Translations under genes and position numbers: made by a program | NCBI GenBank assembly: GCA_964619535.1 | Contig: CAZUEX010000008.1 | Span: 102,898-166,897 of the forward strand | DNA: 64,000 nt | DNA from: Leptonema sp964619535 | Lineage (GTDB): Bacteria > Spirochaetota > Leptospiria > Leptospirales > Leptonemataceae | Reading direction: 5' to 3' | Shown here: positions 35,422 through 45,600 of the stretch, piece after piece | How positions within the stretch are numbered: position 1 is the stretch's first letter | Layout of the letters: each line of letters opens with the position of its first letter | The notes under the pieces: model-generated | What the model was told of the DNA's origin: nothing | Database searches by the model: none | Seen by the model: the letters and a program-made list of their open reading frames with translations, nothing else

Positions 35422-36390
35422 ATGGACATCCCTGAACTGTTCTTCTCAAGCTACAAACGCCAGATTGCAGAGCTGCAAAATAACCTTCAGCTCATCAGTA
35501 AGGAATCCCTTGAACAGGCAATCGAGATCTTACGGAACTGCAAGGGTAAGGTGGCCTGCACGGGGATGGGAAAGTCCGGCCTGATCGCGCAGAAACTGGC
35601 CGCTACATTTTCATCTACCGGTACGCCTGCCTTCTTTTTGCATCCCGGCGAAAGCCTGCACGGCGATCTGGGCGCCCTGCAGAAGGATGATGTCGTTCTC
35701 TGCCTGGCCAAAAGCGGCGAATCCGACGAGGTTGTGCAGATGCTGCAGGTTGTGCAGAAGATGGGCAATCGCGTCATATCCATTCTCGGCAATGCTGAAT
35801 CACGTGCTGGCCGAATGTCCGATGTTATCATCATGGCAAAGGTCAGCCGCGAAGCGGATCCGTTAAACCTGGCTCCGACGGCCTCCACGACCGTATCGCT
35901 TGTCGTTGGCGATGCCCTGGCATCGGCCCTGGCCGAGCTGCGCGGCTTCAAGCCTGAAAACTTCGCTCTGTATCATCCGGCCGGCCAGCTCGGGAAGCGT
36001 CTGCTCCTGAACGTCGAAGATCTGTTAATCCTTGACCAGGGCATCCCGGTCGTTGACCAGCATGCCTCTATGAAAGAGCTGCTTGAGACGGTAACCCGAC
36101 CGAATCTTGGCGGTGCCATGATCACCGATGCATCGGGCAGGCTCATAGGAATCGTCACAGACGGAGACATTCGCCGTTCTATTCTGAAATACGGCAATGT
36201 TCTCGAACAGAGTATCACATCCGTGATGACCTCCTCTCCCCTGCGTATCAAAAAAGGCAGCCGTGCTATCGATGCACTTCGCATGATGGAAGAACGTACT
36301 TCACAGATCAGCGTCCTTCCCGTCGTCGACGACAACGATCGCCCCATTGGCCTGCTCAGACTGCATGATCTCGTAAGGGCCGGACTGTAA
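35422..36390 (+). CDS. kdsD: Arabinose-5-phosphate isomerase (KpsF/GutQ family)
   Basis: This 322-residue enzyme interconverts ribulose-5-phosphate and arabinose-5-phosphate, the first step of Kdo synthesis for lipopolysaccharide. An N-terminal SIS domain (GMGKSGLIAQKLAATFSSTG, FFLHPGESLHGDLGAL) is followed by two CBS domains (from about residue 205, including GIVTDGDIRR). Layout and length match KdsD. The GTxxP-type SIS loop supplies the active site. An intrinsic terminator overlaps the stop codon. It is the main sign in the window of a Kdo-containing envelope. Confidence 0.95.
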   Translation: MDIPELFFSSYKRQIAELQNNLQLISKESLEQAIEILRNCKGKVACTGMGKSGLIAQKLAATFSSTGTPAFFLHPGESLHGDLGALQKDDVVLCLAKSGESDEVVQMLQVVQKMGNRVISILGNAESRAGRMSDVIIMAKVSREADPLNLAPTASTTVSLVVGDALASALAELRGFKPENFALYHPAGQLGKRLLLNVEDLLILDQGIPVVDQHASMKELLETVTRPNLGGAMITDASGRLIGIVTDGDIRRSILKYGNVLEQSITSVMTSSPLRIKKGSRAIDALRMMEERTSQISVLPVVDDNDRPIGLLRLHDLVRAGL

Positions 36391-36402
36391 GGCCCTTTTT
36401 TT
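36375..36402 (+). terminator. Intrinsic terminator overlapping the kdsD stop codon
   Basis: Arms AAGGGCC and GGCCCTT enclose a 9-nt loop that contains the TAA stop codon, followed by a run of T. The last codons of kdsD therefore form part of the terminator stem. Confidence 0.85.
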
Positions 36403-36473
36403 CTGCTAAAAAAAAACAATTTTTTTGCTTTTTTTTCGTTCCGTCTGGCATTTCTTTCGTCAAATTTGTATCT

Positions 36474-38465
36474 GTGCAACTGGCGAATAAAAAGGGTACC
36501 CGTCTTACCGGTTTGATGGTCGGTCTCCTCTGTATGGTGTCCTGCACACCGCAGATTTCAGGTCAGCTTCCGGAACTATTTTTAATGGATGCCGTCTATC
36601 CCCCTCGATTTACTGTGGGAGGTGTTGTACATGGCCTGGTCGGCAATGCCCCTGGAATCACACTGCAAACGTCAGATAGTACGGTTTCTATCGACGGCGA
36701 TGGCCTTTCAGCCCTGGACTACCCGTTTTCCTTTCCCTACCAGTTTCGAACCGACGAAACCTATAACGTCTCTGTAACAACCTACCCTGTGTCCGGATCG
36801 TCCCCGCAGCTCTGCGATGTCTATAACGGGCAGGGAAGCGTCGACAATTCGGACATTACCGGCATCGTCATAGACTGTGTGGACGGGGAGTGGATTACCG
36901 TCAATGTAACAGGCCTCCTTGGCGATGAGCTGCGCATACAGCGTACAGAGGCTGGTGGTCGCACTGACATCATCTCTCTTGCAGGCGGAAGCACGACACA
37001 GGACTTCCCCACACCGAGCACGCTGGGCGTGAATAACAGCTTTGTCATTCTGAGACAGCCACAATCCCCCTACCAGGACTGTACGCTTGGAAGCCCCGGG
37101 CCTGGCCACATCACAACACAGAATGTAAGCTGCACCACACGAAGCTTCGATCTAAAGGCATCGATACAGGGACTGACCAATCCCGGGCTTGTTTTAGATG
37201 TCAATGGCAGCACCGTGGCCGTTACGGCAGGCAGTACATCCATGGTGCTCGATCACCTGGATTCGGGCACTGTATTTGACGTTACCGTCAACACACAGCC
37301 CACGGGGCAGAGCTGCTCTCTTCTAAGTGCCTTAGGCACGATCGGCAACGCCGATCATACCGTAATTGTGCAGTGTACGGGCACGGGTCTTGCCATCGGA
37401 GGTGCCATTGCAGGACTTGATGGAACAGGGCTGACCGTGCAGCTCATCGATGACACCAATACCGTTGTCGAATCCGTCGTCGTAACCAATCCCTCCACCG
37501 CATACGCCTTTTCAACCACGGCCACAGCCGGAGATTCCTATCAGATCAAGATCAGCGGCCAGCCCACATCAAACTGGCAGGAGTGCATATTCGATGCATC
37601 GGCAGCAGACACCATCAATATCGGTCCTCTAACCGGTAGCTCACTCAACAATAGCATTGCATGTACAACGGAGACATTTCCGGTAAGCGTCAGCGTTTCG
37701 GGACTTAGCTTTGGCAGTGGGTCGTTTACACTGAGCATGAACGGCACCTATACGCAGACCGTAACCTCGAACGATACATTCACCTTCCCGGCCCTTCCCA
37801 GCGGAACAGACTATGCCATAAAGATTGACAGCTTTGTGGACGGCACCTACTGCGAAATCTCTTACCCACCCATCAACGGCGTATATACAGGAACGGTAAC
37901 CAATACACCGCCGACTATTTTCATGAACCTGATGAACTGCCAGGTGGTCGAAAACACACCTCAGACAGTCTACAGTCAGGTAATCCTGCTCGAAGGTTGT
38001 AACGTGGGTGGTTGCCCCCAGATTGGAGGAACATTTGATTCCCCACCGTCGCTCAGTGCCTCAACAGGTTCAGAGATCGAGGTAACGATTCAATATTCTC
38101 GTCTGTACGCAGGTCCGGGCCCTGTCAGCATCGTTGCCATCCTCAATGATGACGGCGATCCGGGCTTCTTCAATAATGGCACCTGCTCTGCAAATAACGA
38201 CGAATCGTGTCTGAACAATAATCACTGGAACGAGATCGTATGCGATAGCAACGCTGAAAGGCCGTATGTCGGTGCTCCCATCGATCTGGTTTCCCACACG
38301 TTCACGTTCAGGGTTCCTGCCGATGCTTCGTCCGGTCCGTACTCCATTCGCCTGCACAGCGGTAGCTATGATTGCACCGATGGAACTGGCTTCACGGGTA
38401 TCGACATCTTCAAGGCAGCCCCCACATCGGGCACCATCATCGGTACGGTGTACGGCGAATCATGA
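36474..38465 (+). CDS. Repeat-domain surface lipoprotein, copy A of a tandem pair
   Basis: This protein of about 663 residues has an N-terminal hydrophobic segment ending in a lipobox-like MVSC. It is built from beta-rich modules of about 90 residues. Each has a pattern like VxGLxGxxLxLxxNG, then F-x-x-L-x-SGTxYxVxV, then QP-x-x-C and a closing V-x-C, so each module has a Cys pair. About five modules precede a distinct C-terminal domain (from about residue 500) with more Cys and SYDCTDGTGF. It is probably exported and surface exposed. The first codon is GTG; an ATG 14 codons later is possible. It is a close duplicate of the next gene. Confidence 0.78.
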   Translation: MQLANKKGTRLTGLMVGLLCMVSCTPQISGQLPELFLMDAVYPPRFTVGGVVHGLVGNAPGITLQTSDSTVSIDGDGLSALDYPFSFPYQFRTDETYNVSVTTYPVSGSSPQLCDVYNGQGSVDNSDITGIVIDCVDGEWITVNVTGLLGDELRIQRTEAGGRTDIISLAGGSTTQDFPTPSTLGVNNSFVILRQPQSPYQDCTLGSPGPGHITTQNVSCTTRSFDLKASIQGLTNPGLVLDVNGSTVAVTAGSTSMVLDHLDSGTVFDVTVNTQPTGQSCSLLSALGTIGNADHTVIVQCTGTGLAIGGAIAGLDGTGLTVQLIDDTNTVVESVVVTNPSTAYAFSTTATAGDSYQIKISGQPTSNWQECIFDASAADTINIGPLTGSSLNNSIACTTETFPVSVSVSGLSFGSGSFTLSMNGTYTQTVTSNDTFTFPALPSGTDYAIKIDSFVDGTYCEISYPPINGVYTGTVTNTPPTIFMNLMNCQVVENTPQTVYSQVILLEGCNVGGCPQIGGTFDSPPSLSASTGSEIEVTIQYSRLYAGPGPVSIVAILNDDGDPGFFNNGTCSANNDESCLNNNHWNEIVCDSNAERPYVGAPIDLVSHTFTFRVPADASSGPYSIRLHSGSYDCTDGTGFTGIDIFKAAPTSGTIIGTVYGES

Positions 38466-39780
38466 CCTGCTGAGCTGCCCTGCTCACGTCAGATAGTTCC
38501 TGATATGGTCTTTCGCGGCAACCATGGCGTTCTCATTTTGTCTTGACACCTTCCCGTGTCCGCGTGTCCTGTTATTGATATTTCATGTCGTTTCGAGCAA
38601 GCCATCCATTTCTGATCTATCTGATTGCCGTTTTATCCTCCTGCAATCCTCCAATCTCAGATCAAATCCCCGAGACGTTTATGGCCGATGCTGCTTTCCC
38701 CCCTCGCTTTACCGTCGGCGGCAAGGTGAACGGCCTGATCGGTAATACCCCGGGAATTACGCTGCAAACAGCGGGCAGTACGACATCGATTGAAGGCAAT
38801 GGAGTATCTTCCCAGACCTATGATTTTGCCTTCCCCTACCTGTTTCGAACAGACGAAACCTATAACGTCTCTGTAACAACCTATCCGGTGTCCGGGTCAG
38901 CGCCACAGCTCTGCGATGTCCATAACGGACAGGGACGTGTCGATAACTCAGACATTACCGACATTATCGTGAACTGTGTGGACGGGGAGTGGATTACCGT
39001 CAATGCAACGGGCCTTCTTGGCGATGAACTGCGTATACAGCGCACAGAGGCTGGAGGACGCACAGACATCGTCTCTCTTACCGGTGGAACGACAACAAAA
39101 GACTTCCCCACACCGAGCACGCTGGGCGTAAACAACAGCTTTGTCATACTGAGACAGCCGCAATCTCCCTACCAGGATTGTACGCTTGGCAATCCTGGTC
39201 CAGGCCACATCACCACACAGACAGTAAGCTGCACCACGCGAAGCTTCGATCTCAAGGCATCGATACAGGGACTGACCAACCCAGGGCTTGTTCTGGATGT
39301 CAATGGCAGCACCGTAACCGTTAAGGCAGGCACCAGCTCCATGGTGCTGGATCACCTTGATTCCGGCACTGTATTTAACGTTTCCGTCGACACACAACCA
39401 ATCGGGCAGAGCTGCTCTCTGCTAAGTGCTGCCGGCACCATCGGTAACGCCGATCATACCGTGCTTCTGCAATGCGTGGGAACAGGCCTTGCCATCGGTG
39501 GGGCAGTTGCAGGACTGGATGGAACAGGGCTGACCGTGCAGCTTGTCGGTAGCTCCACAGCTCTTGAAACAGTCGTCGTGAATAACGGCTCCACGGCCTA
39601 CATATTCTCGACCACCGCCACAGCCGGAGATTCCTATCAGATCAAGATCAGCGGCCAGCCCACATCAAACTGGCAGGAGTGCGTATTCAGCGCAACGGGA
39701 ACCGACACCATCACCATCGGTCCTCTAACAGGTAGCTCTCTTGACAATGGCATCACATGCACCACGCGGACCTTCCCGGT
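36750..39780 (+). repeat. Tandem duplication, offset about 2.1 kb
   Basis: The DNA from about 36750 to 37680 recurs at about 38850 to 39780. The offset is 2099 bp at the start (end of CTCTGTAACAA) and 2096 bp near the end (AGATCAGCGGCC), so a single in-frame codon was gained or lost. The stretch around CAGATCAAGATCAGCGGCC is unchanged over about 60 bases. Confidence 0.85.
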
Positions 39781-40558
39781 AAACGTATCGGTGACGGGTC
39801 TGACTCTGCCAGGCAATATGTTTACCCTGGTTCTGAATGGCGAGCATACGGTTGACGTTTCAGCGGACGGCCTGTATTCGTTTCCTGCCATTCCAAGCGG
39901 CACAGACTATACTATCAGGATCCAGAGCTTCAAAAGCGGCTACTATTGCGAACTGACTGGATCGCATGTAAGCGGTCAATTCACGGGCAGCGTCACCAAT
40001 GCCAGCATCACCGTTCCTGTTGAATTAACCAACTGCATCGAGGTAGCAAACACGGCCTATGCCATTTACGATAAGCAGATAACGATCAGTGGCTGCAACC
40101 ACGGAGGCTGCGAGACGGTGACCGGGTCTTTCGATGCTCCACCCGGCCTAAATGTCAGTGCAGGTGGTGAGGTGAATGTTACCGTTCGGTATTCCCGCTC
40201 CCGGATGGGCTCGGCTCTCATCAATATCACCAGCATCCTGCATGACCCCGCCTCTCCAGCCTTCTTTTATGACGGTAGCTGCCCCGGTGCTGGCGATACA
40301 TCCTGTATCAATCCCGATCATTTTAAACAGCTTGTTTGTGATACCTTTACCGAAAGGTCGTATATCGGAGCACCGGTTGCCTTTCGGGAGAAAACGTTTG
40401 CCTTGCGACTTCCAAACACCGAGTACGGTCCCTTTGCAATCCGTATAGAAAGTGGCCCATACTATTGCACGGGTGGGTGGGGTTTCACCGTACTGGATCT
40501 TTTCAAGGCCAACCAGGGAACCGGGCTTAAGCTGGCCGATGTACAGGGCGAATCTTGA
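38585..40558 (+). CDS. Repeat-domain surface lipoprotein, copy B of a tandem pair
   Basis: This protein of about 657 residues has a signal peptide and a better lipobox than copy A (AVLSSC). The same beta-rich Cys-paired modules follow in the same order. The first modules are nearly identical to copy A, including long unchanged DNA stretches, while the last module and the C-terminal domain (from about residue 495) have diverged clearly. This pattern suggests duplication followed by change at the exposed end, or continued gene conversion of the N-terminal half. No enzyme motif was seen. Confidence 0.8.
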   Translation: MSFRASHPFLIYLIAVLSSCNPPISDQIPETFMADAAFPPRFTVGGKVNGLIGNTPGITLQTAGSTTSIEGNGVSSQTYDFAFPYLFRTDETYNVSVTTYPVSGSAPQLCDVHNGQGRVDNSDITDIIVNCVDGEWITVNATGLLGDELRIQRTEAGGRTDIVSLTGGTTTKDFPTPSTLGVNNSFVILRQPQSPYQDCTLGNPGPGHITTQTVSCTTRSFDLKASIQGLTNPGLVLDVNGSTVTVKAGTSSMVLDHLDSGTVFNVSVDTQPIGQSCSLLSAAGTIGNADHTVLLQCVGTGLAIGGAVAGLDGTGLTVQLVGSSTALETVVVNNGSTAYIFSTTATAGDSYQIKISGQPTSNWQECVFSATGTDTITIGPLTGSSLDNGITCTTRTFPVNVSVTGLTLPGNMFTLVLNGEHTVDVSADGLYSFPAIPSGTDYTIRIQSFKSGYYCELTGSHVSGQFTGSVTNASITVPVELTNCIEVANTAYAIYDKQITISGCNHGGCETVTGSFDAPPGLNVSAGGEVNVTVRYSRSRMGSALINITSILHDPASPAFFYDGSCPGAGDTSCINPDHFKQLVCDTFTERSYIGAPVAFREKTFALRLPNTEYGPFAIRIESGPYYCTGGWGFTVLDLFKANQGTGLKLADVQGES

Positions 40559-40663
40559 AGCCTGCTACGCCTTGGTTTGCTTTCTATTCCGCTACTCTGC
40601 GATCCGGGAAACGATAAGAACAGCTCGACAGTAAGCACCTTTCATGCTACCTTAATCCTGCGC

Positions 40664-41932
40664 ATGGAGCCCATCAATCTGTTACAGGAAGAAAACCGCC
40701 GCCTGAAAAGCCTGGCAGAATCCTTCTACCTGCTGAATTCTTCTCTCGATTTGCAAACCGTCTTGCATAATACCCTGACACAGGCCACCGAGCTGATGAA
40801 TGCAGAAATCGGCTCCATCGCCCTTTTGAATGATGAGCGCACCCACCTCATCTTTGTTGAATCTACCGATCAGAAGTTCAGTCTTCTGAAGCAACTCCAG
40901 GTTCCGATTTCAAAGGGCATTGCCGGGGCTGTGGCACAGAGTGGACGCTCGGAACGCATCGACGACATACGCAAGGATCCACGCTATTACGATAAGGTAG
41001 ACCAGACCCTGGGGCATGCCACCTGCGCCTATCTATGCGTGCCACTGATCGTGAATGGAGAGGTCATCGGAACGGCACAGCTGCTGAACCGCAAGGATGG
41101 CCGACCCTTTTCACCCGAAGACGAAGAGCTGCTGCAGGGCTTTGCCAGGCAGGCAAGCCTTGCCATACAGAATGCCCGGATGCATGCCATCATGCTCAAG
41201 CAGAAGGCCATCGAATCCGAACTTTCTGTTTGCTCTGAGATTCAACGAAAGCTCTTTCCCGATGCGCCGCCACAGCTGTCCGGCTACGAAATCTACGGCG
41301 AATCAACGCCCTGCCGTGAGGTCGGCGGCGATTATTACGGCTATTACAGACGCCCTGATGGAGCCATCGACTTCATACTGGCCGATGTAGCGGGTAAGGG
41401 ACTCTCTGCAGCCCTTCTTGTCAGCGAATTTCATACCGGTATACGAATGCTTGATGCGCTGTCGGATGATCTGGCAACGGCCGTAACGATTCTCAACCGT
41501 CATCTTGTCGAAACGATCGTCATCGGGCGTTTTATTGGCATCTTTCTTATGCGGCTTTTTCCGGATACCGGACGGGCACAGTATATCCTGGCCGGAACTC
41601 CACCTCCGTATCTCTTCAAGGCCGATGGCACGGTGCTCGAACTGGAAACAACGGGGCCCGTTCTCGGCCTGAAGGGCGTAAGTTACAGTGCGAATGAGCT
41701 TACCATGCATGGCGGTGATCTGCTTTTCGCCGTCTCGGATGGCTACACGGAGGCCATGAGCCCGTCCGATGAACTCTTTGGAGAGGAACGCCTGAAAGAA
41801 ATCGGTCAGGAGTATTTCCGGTCACCTGTAGGCCAGATTGCAGCCGAAACAAACCGTCTGGTCGATGTTTTTCGCGAAGAGCGGGATGCAAACGACGACA
41901 CGACGATGATGCTGATTCGACGCCTGCCGTAG
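40664..41932 (+). CDS. GAF-domain SpoIIE/RsbU-type serine phosphatase
   Basis: This protein has about 422 residues from the ATG at 40664 (MEPINLLQEE). It has a GAF domain at about residues 20-170 (SLDLQTVLHNTLTQATELM and ISKGIAGAVAQSG) and then a PP2C-like SpoIIE domain from about residue 200. The metal-binding aspartates are present in EVGGDYYG, ADVAGKG, SDGYTEA and ANDDTTMM, so it should be active. RsbU-type enzymes dephosphorylate anti-anti-sigma factors in partner-switching pathways. No STAS or anti-sigma gene is nearby. It ends at a bidirectional hairpin. Confidence 0.9.
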   Translation: MEPINLLQEENRRLKSLAESFYLLNSSLDLQTVLHNTLTQATELMNAEIGSIALLNDERTHLIFVESTDQKFSLLKQLQVPISKGIAGAVAQSGRSERIDDIRKDPRYYDKVDQTLGHATCAYLCVPLIVNGEVIGTAQLLNRKDGRPFSPEDEELLQGFARQASLAIQNARMHAIMLKQKAIESELSVCSEIQRKLFPDAPPQLSGYEIYGESTPCREVGGDYYGYYRRPDGAIDFILADVAGKGLSAALLVSEFHTGIRMLDALSDDLATAVTILNRHLVETIVIGRFIGIFLMRLFPDTGRAQYILAGTPPPYLFKADGTVLELETTGPVLGLKGVSYSANELTMHGGDLLFAVSDGYTEAMSPSDELFGEERLKEIGQEYFRSPVGQIAAETNRLVDVFREERDANDDTTMMLIRRLP

Positions 41933-41937
41933 GATCA

Positions 41938-41973
41938 GGGCACAGCTATTGCTGTGGCCCGATCACCGCTTTT
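41938..41973 (+). terminator. Hairpin terminator between convergent genes
   Basis: GGGCACAGC pairs with GCTGTGGCCC around a TATT loop with one bulged base, and a short T run follows. It overlaps the end of the convergent SRPBCC gene. Confidence 0.6.
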
Positions 41974-42394
41974 CAACAAGGGCCTTGAAGCGATTCAGGT
42001 CTGCCTGCATACGTCGTTCGATCGTAGAGCCAATGAACAGTGCCAGAAACCAGTGCAGGCCGCGAAAACGATGCCTGGCCTCCACCACCCACATGGTGCC
42101 CCCTTCAGCCGGAAGGAAGCGATTCTCCACAACGCTGAATGCAACCGGTGAGATGTATTCAAAATCCAGGGCCACACCCTCTTCTCTGTAACGTATGCGC
42201 TCGCGCACTATAATTTCCTTTCCGTTTTCGATATAGCTGAGAGAACTGATGGCCCCTTCCTGGCCCGGCTGCCCTTCGATGTGGTGCATTGCCTTCAGCG
42301 CGGGCTGCCAGCGCTGGCGATTTTCCAGACTCTCAAAAGCAGCCCATACTTCGCGCGGACTACATCTTATGAGTGTGCGAAACCGCAACTGCAT
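41963..42394 (-). CDS. SRPBCC-family protein (polyketide cyclase-like)
   Basis: This 143-residue protein has the START-like opening RFRTLIRCSPREVWAAFESLENRQRWQPAL, a middle ENGKEIIVRERIRYREEGVALDFEYISP and a closing long helix (STIERRMQADLNRFKALVEKR). This is the common polyketide cyclase/dehydrase-like fold that binds small hydrophobic molecules. The ligand is not known. It is convergent with the RsbU-type gene and divergent from gltB. Confidence 0.83.
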   Translation of the reverse strand: MQLRFRTLIRCSPREVWAAFESLENRQRWQPALKAMHHIEGQPGQEGAISSLSYIENGKEIIVRERIRYREEGVALDFEYISPVAFSVVENRFLPAEGGTMWVVEARHRFRGLHWFLALFIGSTIERRMQADLNRFKALVEKR

Positions 42395-42476
42395 AGTAGC
42401 TTATCGCCTTTTATACCGGCATCGTCAAGATCATTTTTGACAACATGGCGCAGAGACAGTCTCCGATTTAAACGAT

Positions 42477-42505
42477 TTGCCCTTTTTATTGCACGCATCT
42501 ATATT
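42477..42505 (+). promoter_or_regulatory. Candidate promoter of gltBD
   Basis: A -35 box TTGCCC (4 of 6), a 17-bp spacer and a -10 box TATATT (5 of 6) give a leader of about 135 nt to the gltB start. The leader includes a small perfect hairpin, GTCCGG-AGCAAT-CCGGAC. Confidence 0.5.
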
Positions 42506-42645
42506 TACAGACAGGGGGTTGCTGATTTTATGGTACTTTTGCTCCCCTGGAGGCACCTCCCGAAGTTCAGGCGGGGAGTAGCGGTTACCTGCTCTGTCCG
42601 GAGCAATCCGGACCACCAGCCCGCTTCCACATGGGATATACAAAC

Positions 42646-45600
42646 ATGGATAAAGACTACAACATCGCACAAGACTTCGAAATCCCTGGTGCTTCGGGCC
42701 TGTATGACCCCGACATGGCCCGAGATTCCTGCGGTGTGGGCTTCATTGCCGACATTACAGGCAAGAAATCCCGCTCCATCATTGAACAGGGGCTTGAGAT
42801 TCTAAAGCGCCTCGAACACCGGGGAGCTGTTGGCGCAGATCCACTGACCGGGGACGGAGCCGGCCTGCAGATGCAGATTCCGGATCGTTTTTTCCGCAAG
42901 GTTGCCCGAGAACAGCTGAATATTGACCTTCCACCGGTGGGCCGCTATGCCGTTGGCTTCATATATCTACCACGAAACAAGACAATTCGTCACGTCGTGC
43001 AGAACATCATCGAGAAGGTCATCGTTGATGAAGGCCAGAAATTCCTTGGCTGGCGAACGGTTCCGACGGACCCGGAGCATACCGGAGAATCTGCGCGCAA
43101 GACGATGCCGGCCTTCCGCCACTGTTTTATCGGGGCCTCAGACGATATAAAAACAAACGAAGATTTTGAACGACGCCTTTACCTGATCCGCCGCGTCATC
43201 GACAGGCGGGTTCGAGCAGAACACAAGCTTGATCGCGCGCAATACTACGTACCCTCGTTTTCAAGCCGCACCATCAATTACAAGGGCATGCTCCTGGCCA
43301 GCCAGCTGCCACAGTTCTACCTCGATCTACAGGATCCGCTCATGGAGTCTGCCTATGCCATGGTGCACATGCGGTTCTCCACCAATACCTTTCCCACATG
43401 GGATCTGGCCCATCCGTTCCGTATGATCGCTCATAACGGAGAGATCAACGCCCTGCGCGGCAACATCAACTGGATGGCTGCCCGCCAGATGGTCATGGAG
43501 TCTCCCTATTACGGAAAAGAACTGAAGCGCATGCTTCCCATCATCATGGAAGGACAGAGCGACTCAGCGACCTTCGACACCGTTACCGAGCTGCTCTATA
43601 TGGCCGGCCGATCCCTGCCACATGCCATCATGATGATGATTCCCGAGGCCTGGTCAAAGAATCCCGCCATGGATGCAGATAAGCGCGGCTTCTACGAATA
43701 CCATGCTACCCTGATGGAGCCATGGGATGGTCCGGCTGCCGTTGCCTTTGCAGACGGTCAGATGATCGGCGCCACCCTCGACCGAAACGGCCTGCGTCCG
43801 GCCCGCTATATCATCACAAAAGACAACCTGGCCATCATGTCTTCCGAGGTGGGAACGATTCCCGTCGACCCGGCCAATGTTGCGAAAAGCGGCAGGCTGC
43901 AACCCGGCAAGATGTTCCTGATTGATCTAAAGGAAGGCCGTATCGTCGATGATGAAGAGATCAAGGCAAAGGTTGTAAAACAAAGACCGTATCGGGAGTG
44001 GGTGGAAAAGCATATGATCCGCCTCGAAAACCTGCCCAATCCGGCCTTTGTCCATCAGCCCGACCATTCCACGATCGTAGAACGGCAGCGGGTCTTCGGC
44101 TACACCACCGAGGACGTCATGACATTAATGAAGCCAATGGCCGAAAAGGGCGAAGAACCCATCGGTGCCATGGGCCAGGATGTATCGCTTGCCATCCTGT
44201 CTTCGAAGCCACAGCCCCTGTTCCGCTACTTCAAACAACTTTTCGCGCAGGTAACGAACCCGCCCATCGATCCGATTCGCGAAGAGCTGGTCATGGAGCT
44301 TACCAGCTACGTTGGCCCGGAAGGAAACCTGCTTGATGAAAAGCCAGAATATGCACACAGGATTGAGCTGAAGAATCCCGTTCTGACCAATCATGAGCTT
44401 GAGAAGATCCGCAACATCTCAGAAGGTGTTTTCAGCTCCATAACCATTCCCATTCTCTTTGATCCGGACGAAAAGCATGGCATGCGCAACAGGCTGGATC
44501 AACTCTGCGACGAAGCAGCAGAAGCGGTTCGGAATGGCTACAACCTCATCATTCTATCTGACCGGGGCGTTGCTGAAAAACAGGCTCCCATCCCTTCCCT
44601 GCTGGCTGTAGCAGCGGTGCATCACTTTCTGATCCGTGCCGGACTTCGAACCAAAACCGGCATCATCATCGAATCGGGAGAGCCACGCGACGTGCCGCAC
44701 TTTGCCCTGTTGATCGGATACGGAGCCAATGGCATCAATCCCTATCTGGCTTTCGAAACCCTGCAGGACCTTCACAAAGAAGGATTGCTGCCGGAAATCC
44801 ACGAAGCCCGCGATGCTCGCAAGAATTTCATCAAAGCGGTAAACAAAGGTCTTTTCAAGATCTTCTCGAAGATGGGCATCTCAACGCTGCAGTCTTACTG
44901 TGGTGCACAGATCTTTGAGGCCGTGGGCCTTGATTCAGAGCTTGTAAACCTCTACTTTACCGGAACGCGCACCGTCATTGAAGGGCTTTCCCTGGAAATG
45001 CTGGAGCAGGAAACGATGCTACGCCATCGCGCCGCCTACGATCCCAATGCAGCACGCAGTACCCTTCATCCAGGTGGAGTGCATTACTGGCGCAAGTACT
45101 CGGAAGAGCACCTGTGGCGGCCGATGACCATCCATCTGCTGCAGAGGTCCACACAGAAGAATGATTTCGAAATCTACCGTCAGTTCTCAAAAGAGGTACA
45201 CGATCGAGAGCGCGATCTGGTCACCCTGCGTTCTCTTTTCGGCTTCACTCGCCTGGCAACGCCTGTGCCTATCGAAGAGGTGGAACCGGCTTCTGAAATC
45301 GTGAAACGATTCCAGACGGGCGCCATGAGCTTTGGCTCCATTTCCTGGGAAACACATACGAACCTGGCCATTGCCATGAACCGTATCGGTGGAAAATCCA
45401 ATACAGGCGAAGGTGGAGAAGATCCGATACGCTTCCAGCCCCTGCCCAATGGTGATAGCATGCGAAGTGCAATCAAGCAGGTGGCCTCCGGGCGATTCGG
45501 TGTGACGGCCTACTACCTGGTGAATGCCGACGACATACAGATCAAGATGGCACAGGGAGCAAAGCCCGGCGAAGGCGGACAGCTGCCTGGCTTCAAGGTG

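Noticed and set aside
42534..42552. Possible sigma-54 site before gltB (TGGTAC then TTGCT)
   Set aside because: The GG and GC elements are three bases too close together.
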